64,000 nt of DNA, from NCBI RefSeq assembly GCF_029837695.1, contig NZ_JAOEEA010000003.1:388861-452860 (forward strand). Reading direction: 5' to 3'. This stretch comes from Pseudomonas sp. GD04019 (GTDB lineage: Bacteria; Pseudomonadota; Gammaproteobacteria; Pseudomonadales; Pseudomonadaceae). Under the pieces are notes generated by a model. It was not told the origin of the DNA. It saw only the letters and a list, made by a program, of their open reading frames with translations, and ran no database searches. Positions 18,164 to 26,424 of this stretch are shown here, one piece after another (within the stretch, counting starts at the first letter, position 1; each line of letters opens with the position of its first letter). Made by a program: the position numbers and the translations under genes.

Positions 18164-18655
18164 GTAGGGTGGATGACGCCCTTTTCATCCACCATCGGGA
18201 CCGCCCCGGTGGATGGGTGAAGCGTCATCCACCCTACACCCACGAATCACCGTAGCCCGGATGCAATCCGGGGGCGGGGTCGCGGCATTCCCGGATGGCA
18301 TCCGGGCTACAACCTCCAAACCCTGCGCAGCAACGTAGGGTGGATGACGCTCTTTTCATCCACCATCGGGACCGCCCCGGTGGATGGGTAAAGCGCCATC
18401 CACCCTACATCTGCGAATCACCGTAGCCCGGATGCAATTCGGGAGCGGGGCCGCCGGCATTCCCGGATTACATCCGGGCTATAGCCTCCAAGCCCTGCGC
18501 AGCAACGTAGGGTGGATGACGCTCTTTTCATCCACCATCGGGACCGCCCCCGGTGGATAGGTAAAGCGACATCCACCCTACATATGCTAATCACCGTAGC
18601 CCGGATGCAATCCGGGAGCGGAGCCGCCGACATTCCCAGATTGCATCCGGGCTAC
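18164..18655. repeat. Three tandem ~172-base units of two different palindromes
   Basis: Each unit holds palindrome A (GTAGGGTGGATGACGC, inner loop, CATCCACCCTAC; at 18164-18236, 18335-18408, 18507-18581) and palindrome B (GTAGCCCGGATGCAATCCGG through CCGGGCTAC; at 18252-18310, 18423-18482, 18596-18655). Units start every 171-172 bases and the spacers (CCTCCAAACCCTGCGCAGCA-like) are also conserved, so the block arose by tandem duplication. The 590-base stretch 18062-18651 holds only this and the aspA terminator. The last B palindrome contains the stop codon of the MocR gene. Confidence 0.92.
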
Positions 18656-20118
18656 AGCTTCCAGGCCCGGCGCAGCGTGGCGATGGCCTCGCCGATCTGC
18701 GCCTCGGGCACGGCGGCGAAACCCAGCACCAGCCCGGCGCGGGCATCCTCCGGCTCAAGGCTGTGCGGCAGCCAATAGTCGCTGAGCCCGTTCATTTCCA
18801 CGCCAGCGGCGCGGGCGGCGCCGACCAGTTCGCGCTCGCGGGCCAGGCTGTCGACCCGCACGCACAGGTGCAGGCCGGCCTCCACCTTCGGCAGGGCCGC
18901 GCAGCCGGGAATCACCGTGGGCCAGTCGCGCAGCAGCGCTTCCAGGCGGGCCCGTGCGGCCTGGCGCATGCGCCGCACATGGCGCTGGAAATGCCCGGCG
19001 GCGATGAACTCGGCCATCACCGCCTGGGTACCGATCTCCGAATGGCGCATGTCCACCGCGCGGCGGCGGGCGAAGGCCTCGGTCAGCGCCGGCGGCAACA
19101 CCAGGTAGCCGAGGCGCAGGGCCGGGAAGGCGATCTTGCAGAAGGTGCCGACGTACAGCACCCGCCCCTGTCGATCCAGCGCCGCCAGAGGCGTTAGCGG
19201 GGTGCCGCTGTAGCGATACTCGCCGTCGTAGTCGTCCTCGATGATCCAGCCGTCGCGGCGTTCGGCCCACTCCAGCAGCTCCAGGCGCCGCGCCAACGAC
19301 AGGGTGACGCCGGTGGGGTACTGGTGCGAGGGCGTGACATACACCAGCCGGCAATCCTCGATGGCGGCCAGCGCAGTGGTATCCAGCCCATCGCCATCCA
19401 CCGGCACGCCGCACAGCTCGGCACCGGCCACGGCGAAGGCATGACCGGCGGCGCGGTAGCCGGGGTTCTCGACGGCCACCCGCTCGCCAGGCTGCACCAG
19501 CAGCTGGGCGCACAGGCTGATGGCCTGCTGGGCGCCGCAGGTGATCACTATCTGCGCCGGGGCGCAGTTCAGCCCGCGGCTGCTGCGCAGGTAGGCGGCC
19601 ACCAGCTCGCGCAGGGCCGCATCGCCGGCCGGGTCGCCATAGCCCAGGCGCGCCGCCGAGGGCTTGCGCCAGAAGCGCGCCTGCAGCCGCGCCCAGGTCT
19701 CGAAGGGGAACAGATCGAAGGCCGGCACACCGATGCGAAAGGCCCGTGGCGCGCCCGTAACCGGCGGCGGCAGATGATGATGCTGCAGACGCTGCAGCGC
19801 CGCGCTGGGTGCCGGGCCGCTGGCCAACGGCTGCGCGGCCGGGCGCTCGTTGGCCAGGTCGGCCACGTAGGTGCCATCGCCCACGCGCCCCTCCACATAG
19901 CCCTCGGCATACAGCTGGTCGAAGGCGCGGGTCACGGTATTGCGCGAGATGTTCAGCAACGCCGCCAGATCGCGGCTGGCCGGCAGGCGGGTATTTCCAC
20001 CCAGACGGCCATCGAGGATGCGCTCGCGCAGGGCCTGGTACAGCTGGCGCGCCAGGCCCTGGTCGGGATCGAGGCGAATGCCGGAAAGATCGACCGGCAA
20101 TGGCGGCATGGCTGACAT
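18652..20118 (-). CDS. MocR-type regulator (GntR helix-turn-helix fused to aminotransferase fold)
   Basis: A 488-residue chimeric regulator. Residues about 10-80 are a GntR winged helix (LYQALRERILDGRLGGNTRLPASRDLAALLNISRNTVTRAFDQL); about 110-488 is a class I aminotransferase fold that would bind pyridoxal phosphate, with VTPSHQYPTG, DDYDGEYRY and the PLP-lysine segment GTFCKIAFPALRLGYL. The usual GTFSKT is altered to GTFCKI, but the Lys is kept. Starts at 20118 and 20109 are both possible. It is divergent from a PaiB-like gene 90 bases away, the probable target, as often seen for MocR genes. Confidence 0.9.
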   Translation of the reverse strand: MSAMPPLPVDLSGIRLDPDQGLARQLYQALRERILDGRLGGNTRLPASRDLAALLNISRNTVTRAFDQLYAEGYVEGRVGDGTYVADLANERPAAQPLASGPAPSAALQRLQHHHLPPPVTGAPRAFRIGVPAFDLFPFETWARLQARFWRKPSAARLGYGDPAGDAALRELVAAYLRSSRGLNCAPAQIVITCGAQQAISLCAQLLVQPGERVAVENPGYRAAGHAFAVAGAELCGVPVDGDGLDTTALAAIEDCRLVYVTPSHQYPTGVTLSLARRLELLEWAERRDGWIIEDDYDGEYRYSGTPLTPLAALDRQGRVLYVGTFCKIAFPALRLGYLVLPPALTEAFARRRAVDMRHSEIGTQAVMAEFIAAGHFQRHVRRMRQAARARLEALLRDWPTVIPGCAALPKVEAGLHLCVRVDSLARERELVGAARAAGVEMNGLSDYWLPHSLEPEDARAGLVLGFAAVPEAQIGEAIATLRRAWKL

Positions 20119-20208
20119 GGATTGGCTCCATAGAACTGACGTGAAATGGATCTTACAACGGACCAATATCCTGCCTAGCATGGAGTCATTCCGCCAGGAG
20201 CCGCCCCC

Positions 20209-20832
20209 ATGTACATGCCCGCCTCGTTCCGCCAGGACGACCTCGCCGAGCTGCACGCGCAGATGCAGGCCAGCTCCTTCGCTCTGCTCACCAGTGCCGG
20301 CGCAGAAGGCGTGCAGGCCAGCCATCTACCACTGCTGCTGGAGCCCGGCGAAGGCGAGTTCGGTACCCTCTACGGCCACTTCGCCAGGGCCAACCCGCAC
20401 TGGCGCGAGCTGCAGGGCGGCGCCGAGGCGCTGGCCGTGTTCTCCGGCCCGGACGCCTATATCAGCCCCAGCTGGTATGCGGCCAAGGCCGAGCACGGCA
20501 AGGTGGTGCCGACCTGGAACTACATCGCCGTGCACGCCCGCGGCCCGGTCGAGCTGATCGAAGATCCCGAGCGCCTGCTGCAGATAGTCAGCCGCCTCAG
20601 CGACCAGCACGAGAGTGGCCGCGCCCGGCCCTGGGCGGTCAGCGATGCGCCGCGCGACTACATCGACGCCATGCTGCGCGCCATCGTCGGCTTCGCCCTG
20701 CCGATCCGCCGCCTGGATGGCAAATGGAAGCTCGGGCAGAACCGCTCGGCCATCGACCAGGTCGGCGTGCGCGATGGCCTCGACGCCTCATCCAACCCAC
20801 GCGACCTCGAACTGGCGGCGCGCATGACCTGA
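20209..20832 (+). CDS. PaiB-family FMN-binding protein
   Basis: A 207-residue protein of the PaiB/FMN-binding split-barrel family, named negative transcriptional regulator after Bacillus PaiB, though many members are probably flavin or haem-type enzymes. Typical blocks are MYMPASFRQDD at the start, ASHLPLLLEPGEG near 43-55, YISPSWYAAKAEHGKVVPTWNY near 85-106 and KLGQNRS near 178-184. It is divergent from the MocR gene; the 90-base spacer contains GGATC and GGACC repeats 11 bases apart that could be MocR half-sites. The start follows AGGAGCCGCCCCC. Confidence 0.85.
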   Translation: MYMPASFRQDDLAELHAQMQASSFALLTSAGAEGVQASHLPLLLEPGEGEFGTLYGHFARANPHWRELQGGAEALAVFSGPDAYISPSWYAAKAEHGKVVPTWNYIAVHARGPVELIEDPERLLQIVSRLSDQHESGRARPWAVSDAPRDYIDAMLRAIVGFALPIRRLDGKWKLGQNRSAIDQVGVRDGLDASSNPRDLELAARMT

Positions 20833-20843
20833 GCCCCACTAGT

Positions 20844-20884
20844 TCCCTCTCCCCGCTGGGGAGAGGGTTAGGGAGAGGGGAAGG
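20844..20884. repeat. Family-1 palindrome between paiB-like gene and acetyltransferase
   Basis: TCCCTCTCCCCGCTGGGGAG then AGGGTTAGGGAGAGGGG. Single copy, downstream of the PaiB-like gene. Confidence 0.8.
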
Positions 20885-20916
20885 CCCCACCCGCATTCGC
20901 ATACCAAGGAGGAACC

Positions 20917-21360
20917 ATGCTCGATATCCGCCCGATCACCGCCGCCGACCATGCCGCCTGGCTACCGCTCTGGCAGGGCTACCAGCGCTTCTACAACGCC
21001 ACGATCGCCGACGAGACCAGCGCCCTAACATGGCAGCGCTTCCTCGACCCGGCCGAGCCGATGCACGCCGCCCTGGCCTGGCGCGACGGCGAGGCCGTGG
21101 GCCTGGTGCACTACATCTACCACCGCAGCTGCTGGACCACGGGCGACTACTGCTATCTGCAGGACCTGTACGTCGCGGAAAACATCCGCGGCGGCGGCAT
21201 CGGCCGCGCGTTGATCGAATACGTCTACGCCGAGGCGGCGGCCGCCGGCGCCAGTCGCGTGCATTGGCTGACCCAGGAAACCAACTACCAGGGGCGCATG
21301 CTCTACGACCGCATCGCCGACCGCTCCGGCTTTATCCAGTACCGGAAGCTGCTGGGATGA
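20917..21360 (+). CDS. GNAT-family N-acetyltransferase
   Basis: A 147-residue acetyl-CoA-dependent acyltransferase. The fold is complete, with the acetyl-CoA pyrophosphate loop VAENIRGGGIGRALIEYV near 88-105 and the preceding strand YCYLQDLYV. The C-terminal part, HWLTQETNYQGRMLYDRIADRSGFIQYRK, resembles diamine acetyltransferase-like members. The start follows AAGGAGGAACC. It overlaps the next acetyltransferase by ATGA, so they form a two-gene operon. Substrate unknown. Confidence 0.88.
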   Translation: MLDIRPITAADHAAWLPLWQGYQRFYNATIADETSALTWQRFLDPAEPMHAALAWRDGEAVGLVHYIYHRSCWTTGDYCYLQDLYVAENIRGGGIGRALIEYVYAEAAAAGASRVHWLTQETNYQGRMLYDRIADRSGFIQYRKLLG

Positions 21361-22028
21361 GCGCCGACCTGAGCCAGTGGCAGCCACGACCCTTCCCGCC
21401 ACATGACCCGCTGCAGGGCCGCTTCATTCGCCTGGAGCCGCTGGATACCGCCCGGCATGGCGATGATCTCTGGCAGGAGTTGCAGGGCCCGGACCCGGCG
21501 CTGTGGGACTACCTGCCCTACGGCCCCTTCACCGAGCACGCGGCCTTCGATGCCTGGCTGGCCGGCAATGCCGAGAGCCGCGATCCGCAGTTCTATGCCG
21601 TGGTCGAGCAGACCAGCGCACGCGCTCTCGGCCTGCTCGCCTATCTGCGCATCACACCCAAGGATGGCTGCATCGAGCTCGGCCACGTCGCCTTTGGCGG
21701 CGCCATGCAACGCACGCCGGGAGCCACCGAGGCGGTGTTCCTGCTGGCGCAGCATGCCTTCGACACCCTTGGCTACCGCCGCTTCGAGTGGAAGTGCAAC
21801 TCGAGGAACGCCCGCTCCCGGCGCGCCGCCGAACGCTTCGGCTTCAGCTACGAGGGACTTTTCCGCCAGCATATGGTGATCAAGGGCGAGAACCGCGACA
21901 CCGCCTGGTATGCGCTGATCGACAGCGAATGGCCGCAGTGCCGCGCCGCCTTCCAGCACTGGCTGGCGACGGACAACTTCGATGCCGATGGTAAGCAGAT
22001 TAAGAGGCTGGAGGAGCTGCACGCCTGA
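21357..22028 (+). CDS. GNAT-family acetyltransferase, RimJ/RimL-like
   Basis: A 223-residue acyltransferase of the group acting on protein or amino acid N-termini. Typical blocks: GRFIRLEPLDTARHG near 21-35, ELGHVAFGGAMQRTPGATEAVFLLAQHAF near 109-137, and YRRFEWKCNSRNARSRRAAERFGFSYEGLFRQHMV near 142-176. This set is diagnostic of the conserved YjdJ/aminoglycoside-like GNAT subgroup common in Pseudomonas. It starts inside the stop of the upstream acetyltransferase. Confidence 0.85.
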   Translation: MSADLSQWQPRPFPPHDPLQGRFIRLEPLDTARHGDDLWQELQGPDPALWDYLPYGPFTEHAAFDAWLAGNAESRDPQFYAVVEQTSARALGLLAYLRITPKDGCIELGHVAFGGAMQRTPGATEAVFLLAQHAFDTLGYRRFEWKCNSRNARSRRAAERFGFSYEGLFRQHMVIKGENRDTAWYALIDSEWPQCRAAFQHWLATDNFDADGKQIKRLEELHA

Positions 22029-22031
22029 GGT

Positions 22032-22730
22032 TCAGTATACCCGGCACTCGCCCTCACTGATGGTATCCAGCAGGCGCTGGCGATAGCGGCTCTCGCCATC
22101 GAACTCGGCCACCGGTGGGCGATCACTGAAGGGCTCGCGGAACTCCAGGCTGACCAGCAGCTTGTACACCTGGTAGCGCTTGCGCACCTGACGGTGGCCG
22201 GGGCAGTCGGAGAAGTGGCCCTGCTCCACCGTCGATTCTTCCTCGCAATTGCTGTCGTCCTCGTGGTCCTCGTAACGCTCCGTGCCTTCGCGGTAGCTCT
22301 TGCGGCCGCAGTCCAGGCGGTTCACCGGCTGGCTGCAGTAGCCGGACGTGGTACACGACTCATACTCGTCGCGCTCGGCGGTTTCCGTGCGAACTTCCTG
22401 CCAACGCGCCTGGATGTCGTAGGCCAGGCCGCTGTCCTGGCTGTCGATGAAGAAGGAGTTGCCGGCGTAGTCACCGGAAGACACCCAGGCTTTGAAGGCG
22501 GAGCGCTCGTCATGCAGGCGCAGACGCCCCAGCAGCCAGGGATCGGGGTTGAACTCCAGGCGCATATGCCCCTGTTTGAGCGTGACATCCTCGGCCAACT
22601 GCAGCGGCTGGCTGTCCTGGGTGAACAGATAGCCCTGGCCCGACAGACTGCTGCAACCGACGGCCAGCAGACACAGCGACACAACCACAAGACGGCGCAG
22701 CAGCGCCCTCGACCCATAGATTGCCAACAC
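22032..22730 (-). CDS. Predicted lipoprotein, function unknown
   Basis: A 232-residue protein with a lipoprotein signal (RRLVVVSLCLLAVGCSS, lipobox LAVGC). The mature part is polar and Cys-rich in the middle (ESCTTSGYCSQPVNRLDCG and SNCEEES, FSDCPGH), which suggests disulphides in the periplasm. The start is GTG at 22730, supported by AAGGAG nine bases upstream; no ATG precedes the signal. It is convergent with the acetyltransferase pair, only three bases apart. I do not recognise the family. Confidence 0.7.
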   Translation of the reverse strand: MLAIYGSRALLRRLVVVSLCLLAVGCSSLSGQGYLFTQDSQPLQLAEDVTLKQGHMRLEFNPDPWLLGRLRLHDERSAFKAWVSSGDYAGNSFFIDSQDSGLAYDIQARWQEVRTETAERDEYESCTTSGYCSQPVNRLDCGRKSYREGTERYEDHEDDSNCEEESTVEQGHFSDCPGHRQVRKRYQVYKLLVSLEFREPFSDRPPVAEFDGESRYRQRLLDTISEGECRVY

Positions 22731-22806
22731 GCTCTATCACTCCTTGATGGGGCAGCTGTCGCCCTGGCATCCATACGACCTTGCCGCTGCGCTTTGATTC
22801 GCCGCC

Positions 22807-23625
22807 CTACTCGATTTCGAACAGGCCGTTCTTCAGCGGCGCCACGGCCAGGCGCTGGCGCACGTCGTCGTCGATGCGCGGGTCGTCCGGGCGGTACAGG
22901 CGCACTTGGCGGTAGGCGCTGATGCGGTTGATCTCAGCGCCCAGGTATTCCCACACCACGCGGGTGCAGGCCGGGTTGCGTCGGTCGCCGCTGGAGACGC
23001 CGGTCTTCAGGCCGTTGAGGCGGGTAATGCGGCTCTTGTAGCTGGGGATGAGGATGGTCTGGCTCATCTCGTTGACGGTCAGCGACTCGTAGTCCATCAG
23101 GAACAGCCGGTCCTGCAGCTGGAAGGCGGCGCCCAGGTAGCGGCAGCGCACCCAGTCCTCGCCCTGCACGTCGCTGCTGGCGGAGCGCTCCTGGCGTTCC
23201 TGGCGCTCGAACAGGAAGTCGCCGTCCTCTTCGCGCAGGTGCACCAGCGACAACAGCACCATGCCCGGCACCGACATGCAGTTGGAGTATTCGAAGTAGT
23301 AGCCGCAGTAGCGCGACAGGTTGCCGGTCTGCTCGCGCAGCGGCTTGAGCAGCTCGACCAGCGCGTCGGCGCGCTTGCCGGCCACCTGGCCCGGTTCGCG
23401 GGCGCCGAGCAGGCGGCTGAACTGTTCCGGCGGCAGCAGCAGCTCGTAGTCCTCGACGCCGAAGAAGTCGCAGATACGCTTGAGGTTGTAGGGCGTCGGG
23501 CGGCTCTGGCCGCTAAGGTACTTGTTGAACTGGGCGCGATTGATCGCCAGCTTGCGGCAAACCTCGGCGATCGAACGGTAATGGCTGCAGAGCAGCTTGA
23601 GGTTGTCGCCTAGAGTGTCCGACAT
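22807..23625 (-). CDS. Helix-turn-helix (XRE-type) transcriptional regulator
   Basis: A 272-residue protein with a Cro/C1-type helix-turn-helix at the N-terminus (MSDTLGDNLKLLCSHYRSIAEVCRKLAINRAQFNKYLSGQSRPT, about 5-60) and a long C-terminal domain of unknown ligand, with aromatic-rich segments such as LSRYCGYYFEYSN near 103-115. Similar regulators with this layout are frequent in Pseudomonas. It is divergent from the amino acid symporter gene (163 bases) and upstream of the lipoprotein gene, 76 bases apart on the same strand. Target not known. Confidence 0.8.
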   Translation of the reverse strand: MSDTLGDNLKLLCSHYRSIAEVCRKLAINRAQFNKYLSGQSRPTPYNLKRICDFFGVEDYELLLPPEQFSRLLGAREPGQVAGKRADALVELLKPLREQTGNLSRYCGYYFEYSNCMSVPGMVLLSLVHLREEDGDFLFERQERQERSASSDVQGEDWVRCRYLGAAFQLQDRLFLMDYESLTVNEMSQTILIPSYKSRITRLNGLKTGVSSGDRRNPACTRVVWEYLGAEINRISAYRQVRLYRPDDPRIDDDVRQRLAVAPLKNGLFEIE

Positions 23626-23788
23626 AGAGCCTTTCCTGGTGATGCGAGCGACGCGATTCTAGCATCAGGTAGCGCCAACTCGCCGCAACCCGCGAAATTG
23701 CCCACGGCGCCTGCCGGGTCGACCATGCGCCAGCCGCGCGTGCTGTACCGGCGGTCATCACGCATAACTACAAGAGAGACAACCCATC

Positions 23789-25237
23789 ATGCTCGATCTC
23801 CTCAACGACCTGCTCTGGAGCAAGGTCCTCATCGTCGCCCTGGTCGGTCTCGGCCTGTACTTCTCCATCCGCTCGCGTTTCGTGCAGTTCCGCTACTTCG
23901 GCAACATGTTCAGCATCTTCGCCGAAGCCTTCCAGCGTAAGCCCGGTCAACTCAGCTCGTTCCAGGCCCTGATGCTGTCGGTCGCGGGCCGCGTGGGTGC
24001 CGGCAACATCGCCGGTGTAGCCGTCGCCATCATGCTCGGCGGCCCGGGCGCGGTATTCTGGATGTGGCTGGTCGCGCTGCTCGGCATGGCCACCAGCTAT
24101 TTCGAATGCTCCCTGGCCCAGCTGTACAAGCGCCGCGAGCCCGACGGCAGCTACCGCGGCGGCCCGGCCTTCTACATCGAGCACGGCCTCGGCCTGCGCT
24201 GGCTGGCGATCGTCTTCTCGATCCTGCTGCTGGTGACCTTCGGCTTCGGCTTCAACGCCGTGCAGTCCTACACCGTCGCCACTTCGCTGCATGACACCTT
24301 CGGCCTGCCTACCCACTTCAGCGGCATCGCCCTGGTAGCGGTGATCGGCCTGATCATCTTCGGCGGCATCAAGCGCATCGCCAGCATGGCCGACGTGCTG
24401 GTGCCGATCATGGCCTTCTCCTACATCGGCATGGCCCTGGTGGTGATTGGCATGAACGTCTCCGACGTGCCGGCCACCCTGGCGCTGATCGTCAAGAGCG
24501 CCTTCGGCCTGGAGCCGGCCTTCGCCGGCGGCATCGGCGCGGCCATCATCATGGGCGTCAAGCGCGGCCTGTTCTCCAACGAAGCCGGCCTGGGCAGTGC
24601 GCCGAACGTGGCCGCCGTGGCCGAGGTCAAGCACCCGGCCGCCCAGGGCATCGTGCAGTCGCTGAGCGTGTTCATCGACACCCTGCTGGTGTGCACCAGC
24701 ACCGCGCTGATCATCCTGCTCTCCGGCGTCTACCAGCCGGGCAGCGAGATGGCCGGCGTGGTCCTGACCCAGAGCGCCCTGGCGGCCCAGGTCGGCGAGT
24801 GGGGCCGGGTGTTCGTCAGCATGGCCCTGCTGCTCTTCGTCTTCACCACCCTGGTGTACAACTACTACCTGGGCGAGAACGCGCTGGGCTTCTTCAGCAG
24901 CAAGCGCTGGCTGGTGCAGGTCTACCGCGTCTTGGTCATCTGCCTGGTGCTGTGGGGTTCGATGCAGGACCTGTCCACCGTGTTCGGCTTCGCCGACGTG
25001 ACCATGGGCCTGCTGGCACTGGTCAACCTGTTCGCCGTGTTCATGCTGTTCAACGTCGGCCTGCGCCTGATGCGTGACTACGATGCGCAGATCAAGGCCG
25101 GCGTCGCCAGCCCGGTGCTGGACGCCAAGCAGTTCGCCGATCTGGACCTCGACCCGAGCGTCTGGGCCGGTGCGAGCAAGGCCGAGAGCCCTCTCAGCGA
25201 GAGCGCCGAGATCGGCCACAGCCAGCATCAGCGCTGA
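23789..25237 (+). CDS. Alanine/glycine:cation symporter (AGCS family)
   Basis: Inner-membrane sodium- or proton-coupled uptake of small amino acids, 482 residues, about 10-11 membrane segments. Family blocks: AGRVGAGNIAGVAVAIMLGGPGAVFWMWLVALLGMATSYFECSLAQ near 66-112, the FGFGFNAVQ helix near 150, and GVKRGLFSNEAGLGSAPNVAA near 255-275, the AGCS signature. The tail after residue 440 is polar and variable. The start follows AAGAGAGACAACCC. It is followed by a terminator and the asparaginase gene. Confidence 0.93.
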   Translation: MLDLLNDLLWSKVLIVALVGLGLYFSIRSRFVQFRYFGNMFSIFAEAFQRKPGQLSSFQALMLSVAGRVGAGNIAGVAVAIMLGGPGAVFWMWLVALLGMATSYFECSLAQLYKRREPDGSYRGGPAFYIEHGLGLRWLAIVFSILLLVTFGFGFNAVQSYTVATSLHDTFGLPTHFSGIALVAVIGLIIFGGIKRIASMADVLVPIMAFSYIGMALVVIGMNVSDVPATLALIVKSAFGLEPAFAGGIGAAIIMGVKRGLFSNEAGLGSAPNVAAVAEVKHPAAQGIVQSLSVFIDTLLVCTSTALIILLSGVYQPGSEMAGVVLTQSALAAQVGEWGRVFVSMALLLFVFTTLVYNYYLGENALGFFSSKRWLVQVYRVLVICLVLWGSMQDLSTVFGFADVTMGLLALVNLFAVFMLFNVGLRLMRDYDAQIKAGVASPVLDAKQFADLDLDPSVWAGASKAESPLSESAEIGHSQHQR

Positions 25238-25251
25238 GTCATATCGGGTAT

Positions 25252-25281
25252 GAAAAAAGGGGGCACACAGCCCCCTTTTTC
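25252..25281 (+). terminator. Intrinsic terminator of the AGCS symporter gene
   Basis: AAAAAAGGGGG (25254-25263 region) pairs with CCCCCTTTTT around a short CACACAG loop. The A-rich 5' arm makes it usable in both directions. Confidence 0.9.
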
Positions 25282-25350
25282 TTGGTCCCAGCTCTGCCCA
25301 GCGTCTTACACTCGGGCGAGACCGCCCACGTCATTTGATCGGATACGCGC

Positions 25351-26343
25351 ATGAACCCTTCGCAGAACCTGCTGGTGCTCTACACCGGCGGCACCATCGG
25401 CATGCAGATGAGCGAGGCCGGGCTGGCCCCGGCTTCCGGCTTCGAGGATCGCCTCAAGGCCGAGCAGGCCCTGCACCCGGAGCGCCCGGCGCCGGCCTGG
25501 CGCTTCCGCGAACTGAGCCCGCCGATCGACAGCGCCAACATGCGCCAGGCCAACTGGCTGGCCATGCGCGACGCCATCGTCCAGGCCGTGGATGAGGACG
25601 GCTGCGATGCCGTGCTGCTGCTGCACGGCACCGACACCCTGGCCTACAGCGCCGCGGCGCTGAGCTTCCTGCTGCTGGGCATCGAGGTGCCGGTGCTGCT
25701 GACCGGCTCCATGCTGCCGGTGGGCAGCCCGGGCAGCGACGCCTGGCCCAACCTGTTCGGCGCCCTGGCGGCGCTCAGCGAGGGTTGCCTGCCCGGCGTG
25801 CACCTGTTCTTCGACGGCCAGCTGCTGCATGGTGCCCGCGCCAGCAAGCTGAAGAGCGAGGCCTTCGATGCCTTCGCCAACATGCATCGCCCACGCCACG
25901 CGGCGCGCCTCGACGAGCTGCCCGCGGCGCTGCACTACCGTCAGCCGCGCCGCCCGGTGACCCTGGCCGTGCAGCCGCTGTTCCCCGGCCTGAGCGCCGC
26001 CCAGCTGCGCGCCGTGCTGGCGGATGATGTGCAAGGCGTGCTGCTGGAATGCTACGGCAGCGGCACCGGGCCGTCGGACGATGCCGAGTTCCTCGCCGTG
26101 CTGCGTGAAGCCCATGAGCGCGGCGTGGTGTTGGCCGCCATCAGCCAGTGCCCGCAGGGCCATGTCGACTTCGAGGTGTACGCCGCCGGCAGCGCCCTGG
26201 CCGAGGCCGGCCTGGTCAGCGGCACCGGCATGACCCGCGAGGCCGCGCTGGCCAAGCTGTTCAGCCTGCTCGGCGCCGGCCTGCCCCAGGCCGAGGTGGA
26301 GCGCCTGTTCGTCTTCGATCTGTGCGGAGAGTGCGCCGACTGA
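25351..26343 (+). CDS. ansA: L-asparaginase, type I (cytoplasmic)
   Basis: Hydrolyses L-asparagine to aspartate and ammonia. The 330 residues have both active-site threonine motifs: LVLYTGGTIGM with Thr12 and LLLHGTDTLAYSAAAL with Thr94-Asp95. There is no signal peptide, consistent with the cytosolic type. The product aspartate would feed aspA. It is downstream of the symporter terminator and so probably has its own promoter. The start is the ATG before NPSQNLLVLYTGG; the ribosome site is weak. Confidence 0.92.
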   Translation: MNPSQNLLVLYTGGTIGMQMSEAGLAPASGFEDRLKAEQALHPERPAPAWRFRELSPPIDSANMRQANWLAMRDAIVQAVDEDGCDAVLLLHGTDTLAYSAAALSFLLLGIEVPVLLTGSMLPVGSPGSDAWPNLFGALAALSEGCLPGVHLFFDGQLLHGARASKLKSEAFDAFANMHRPRHAARLDELPAALHYRQPRRPVTLAVQPLFPGLSAAQLRAVLADDVQGVLLECYGSGTGPSDDAEFLAVLREAHERGVVLAAISQCPQGHVDFEVYAAGSALAEAGLVSGTGMTREAALAKLFSLLGAGLPQAEVERLFVFDLCGECAD

Positions 26344-26424
26344 GGGACGCGGGGCCTTCAAAATTCCGTAATACGTTCTGGGCATAGTCGCTGGCTTTAT
26401 TATTCCAACGACTGGTGACCCAGC

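Noticed and set aside
18164..18655. Possible CRISPR array
   Set aside because: Three units of 172 bases with long palindromes and conserved spacers are tandem REP-like repeats, not short direct repeats with unique spacers; no cas genes are present.
23626..23788. Riboswitch before the AGCS symporter
   Set aside because: The 163-base spacer shows no glycine-riboswitch-like paired domains or terminator; it is also the promoter region of the divergent XRE gene.
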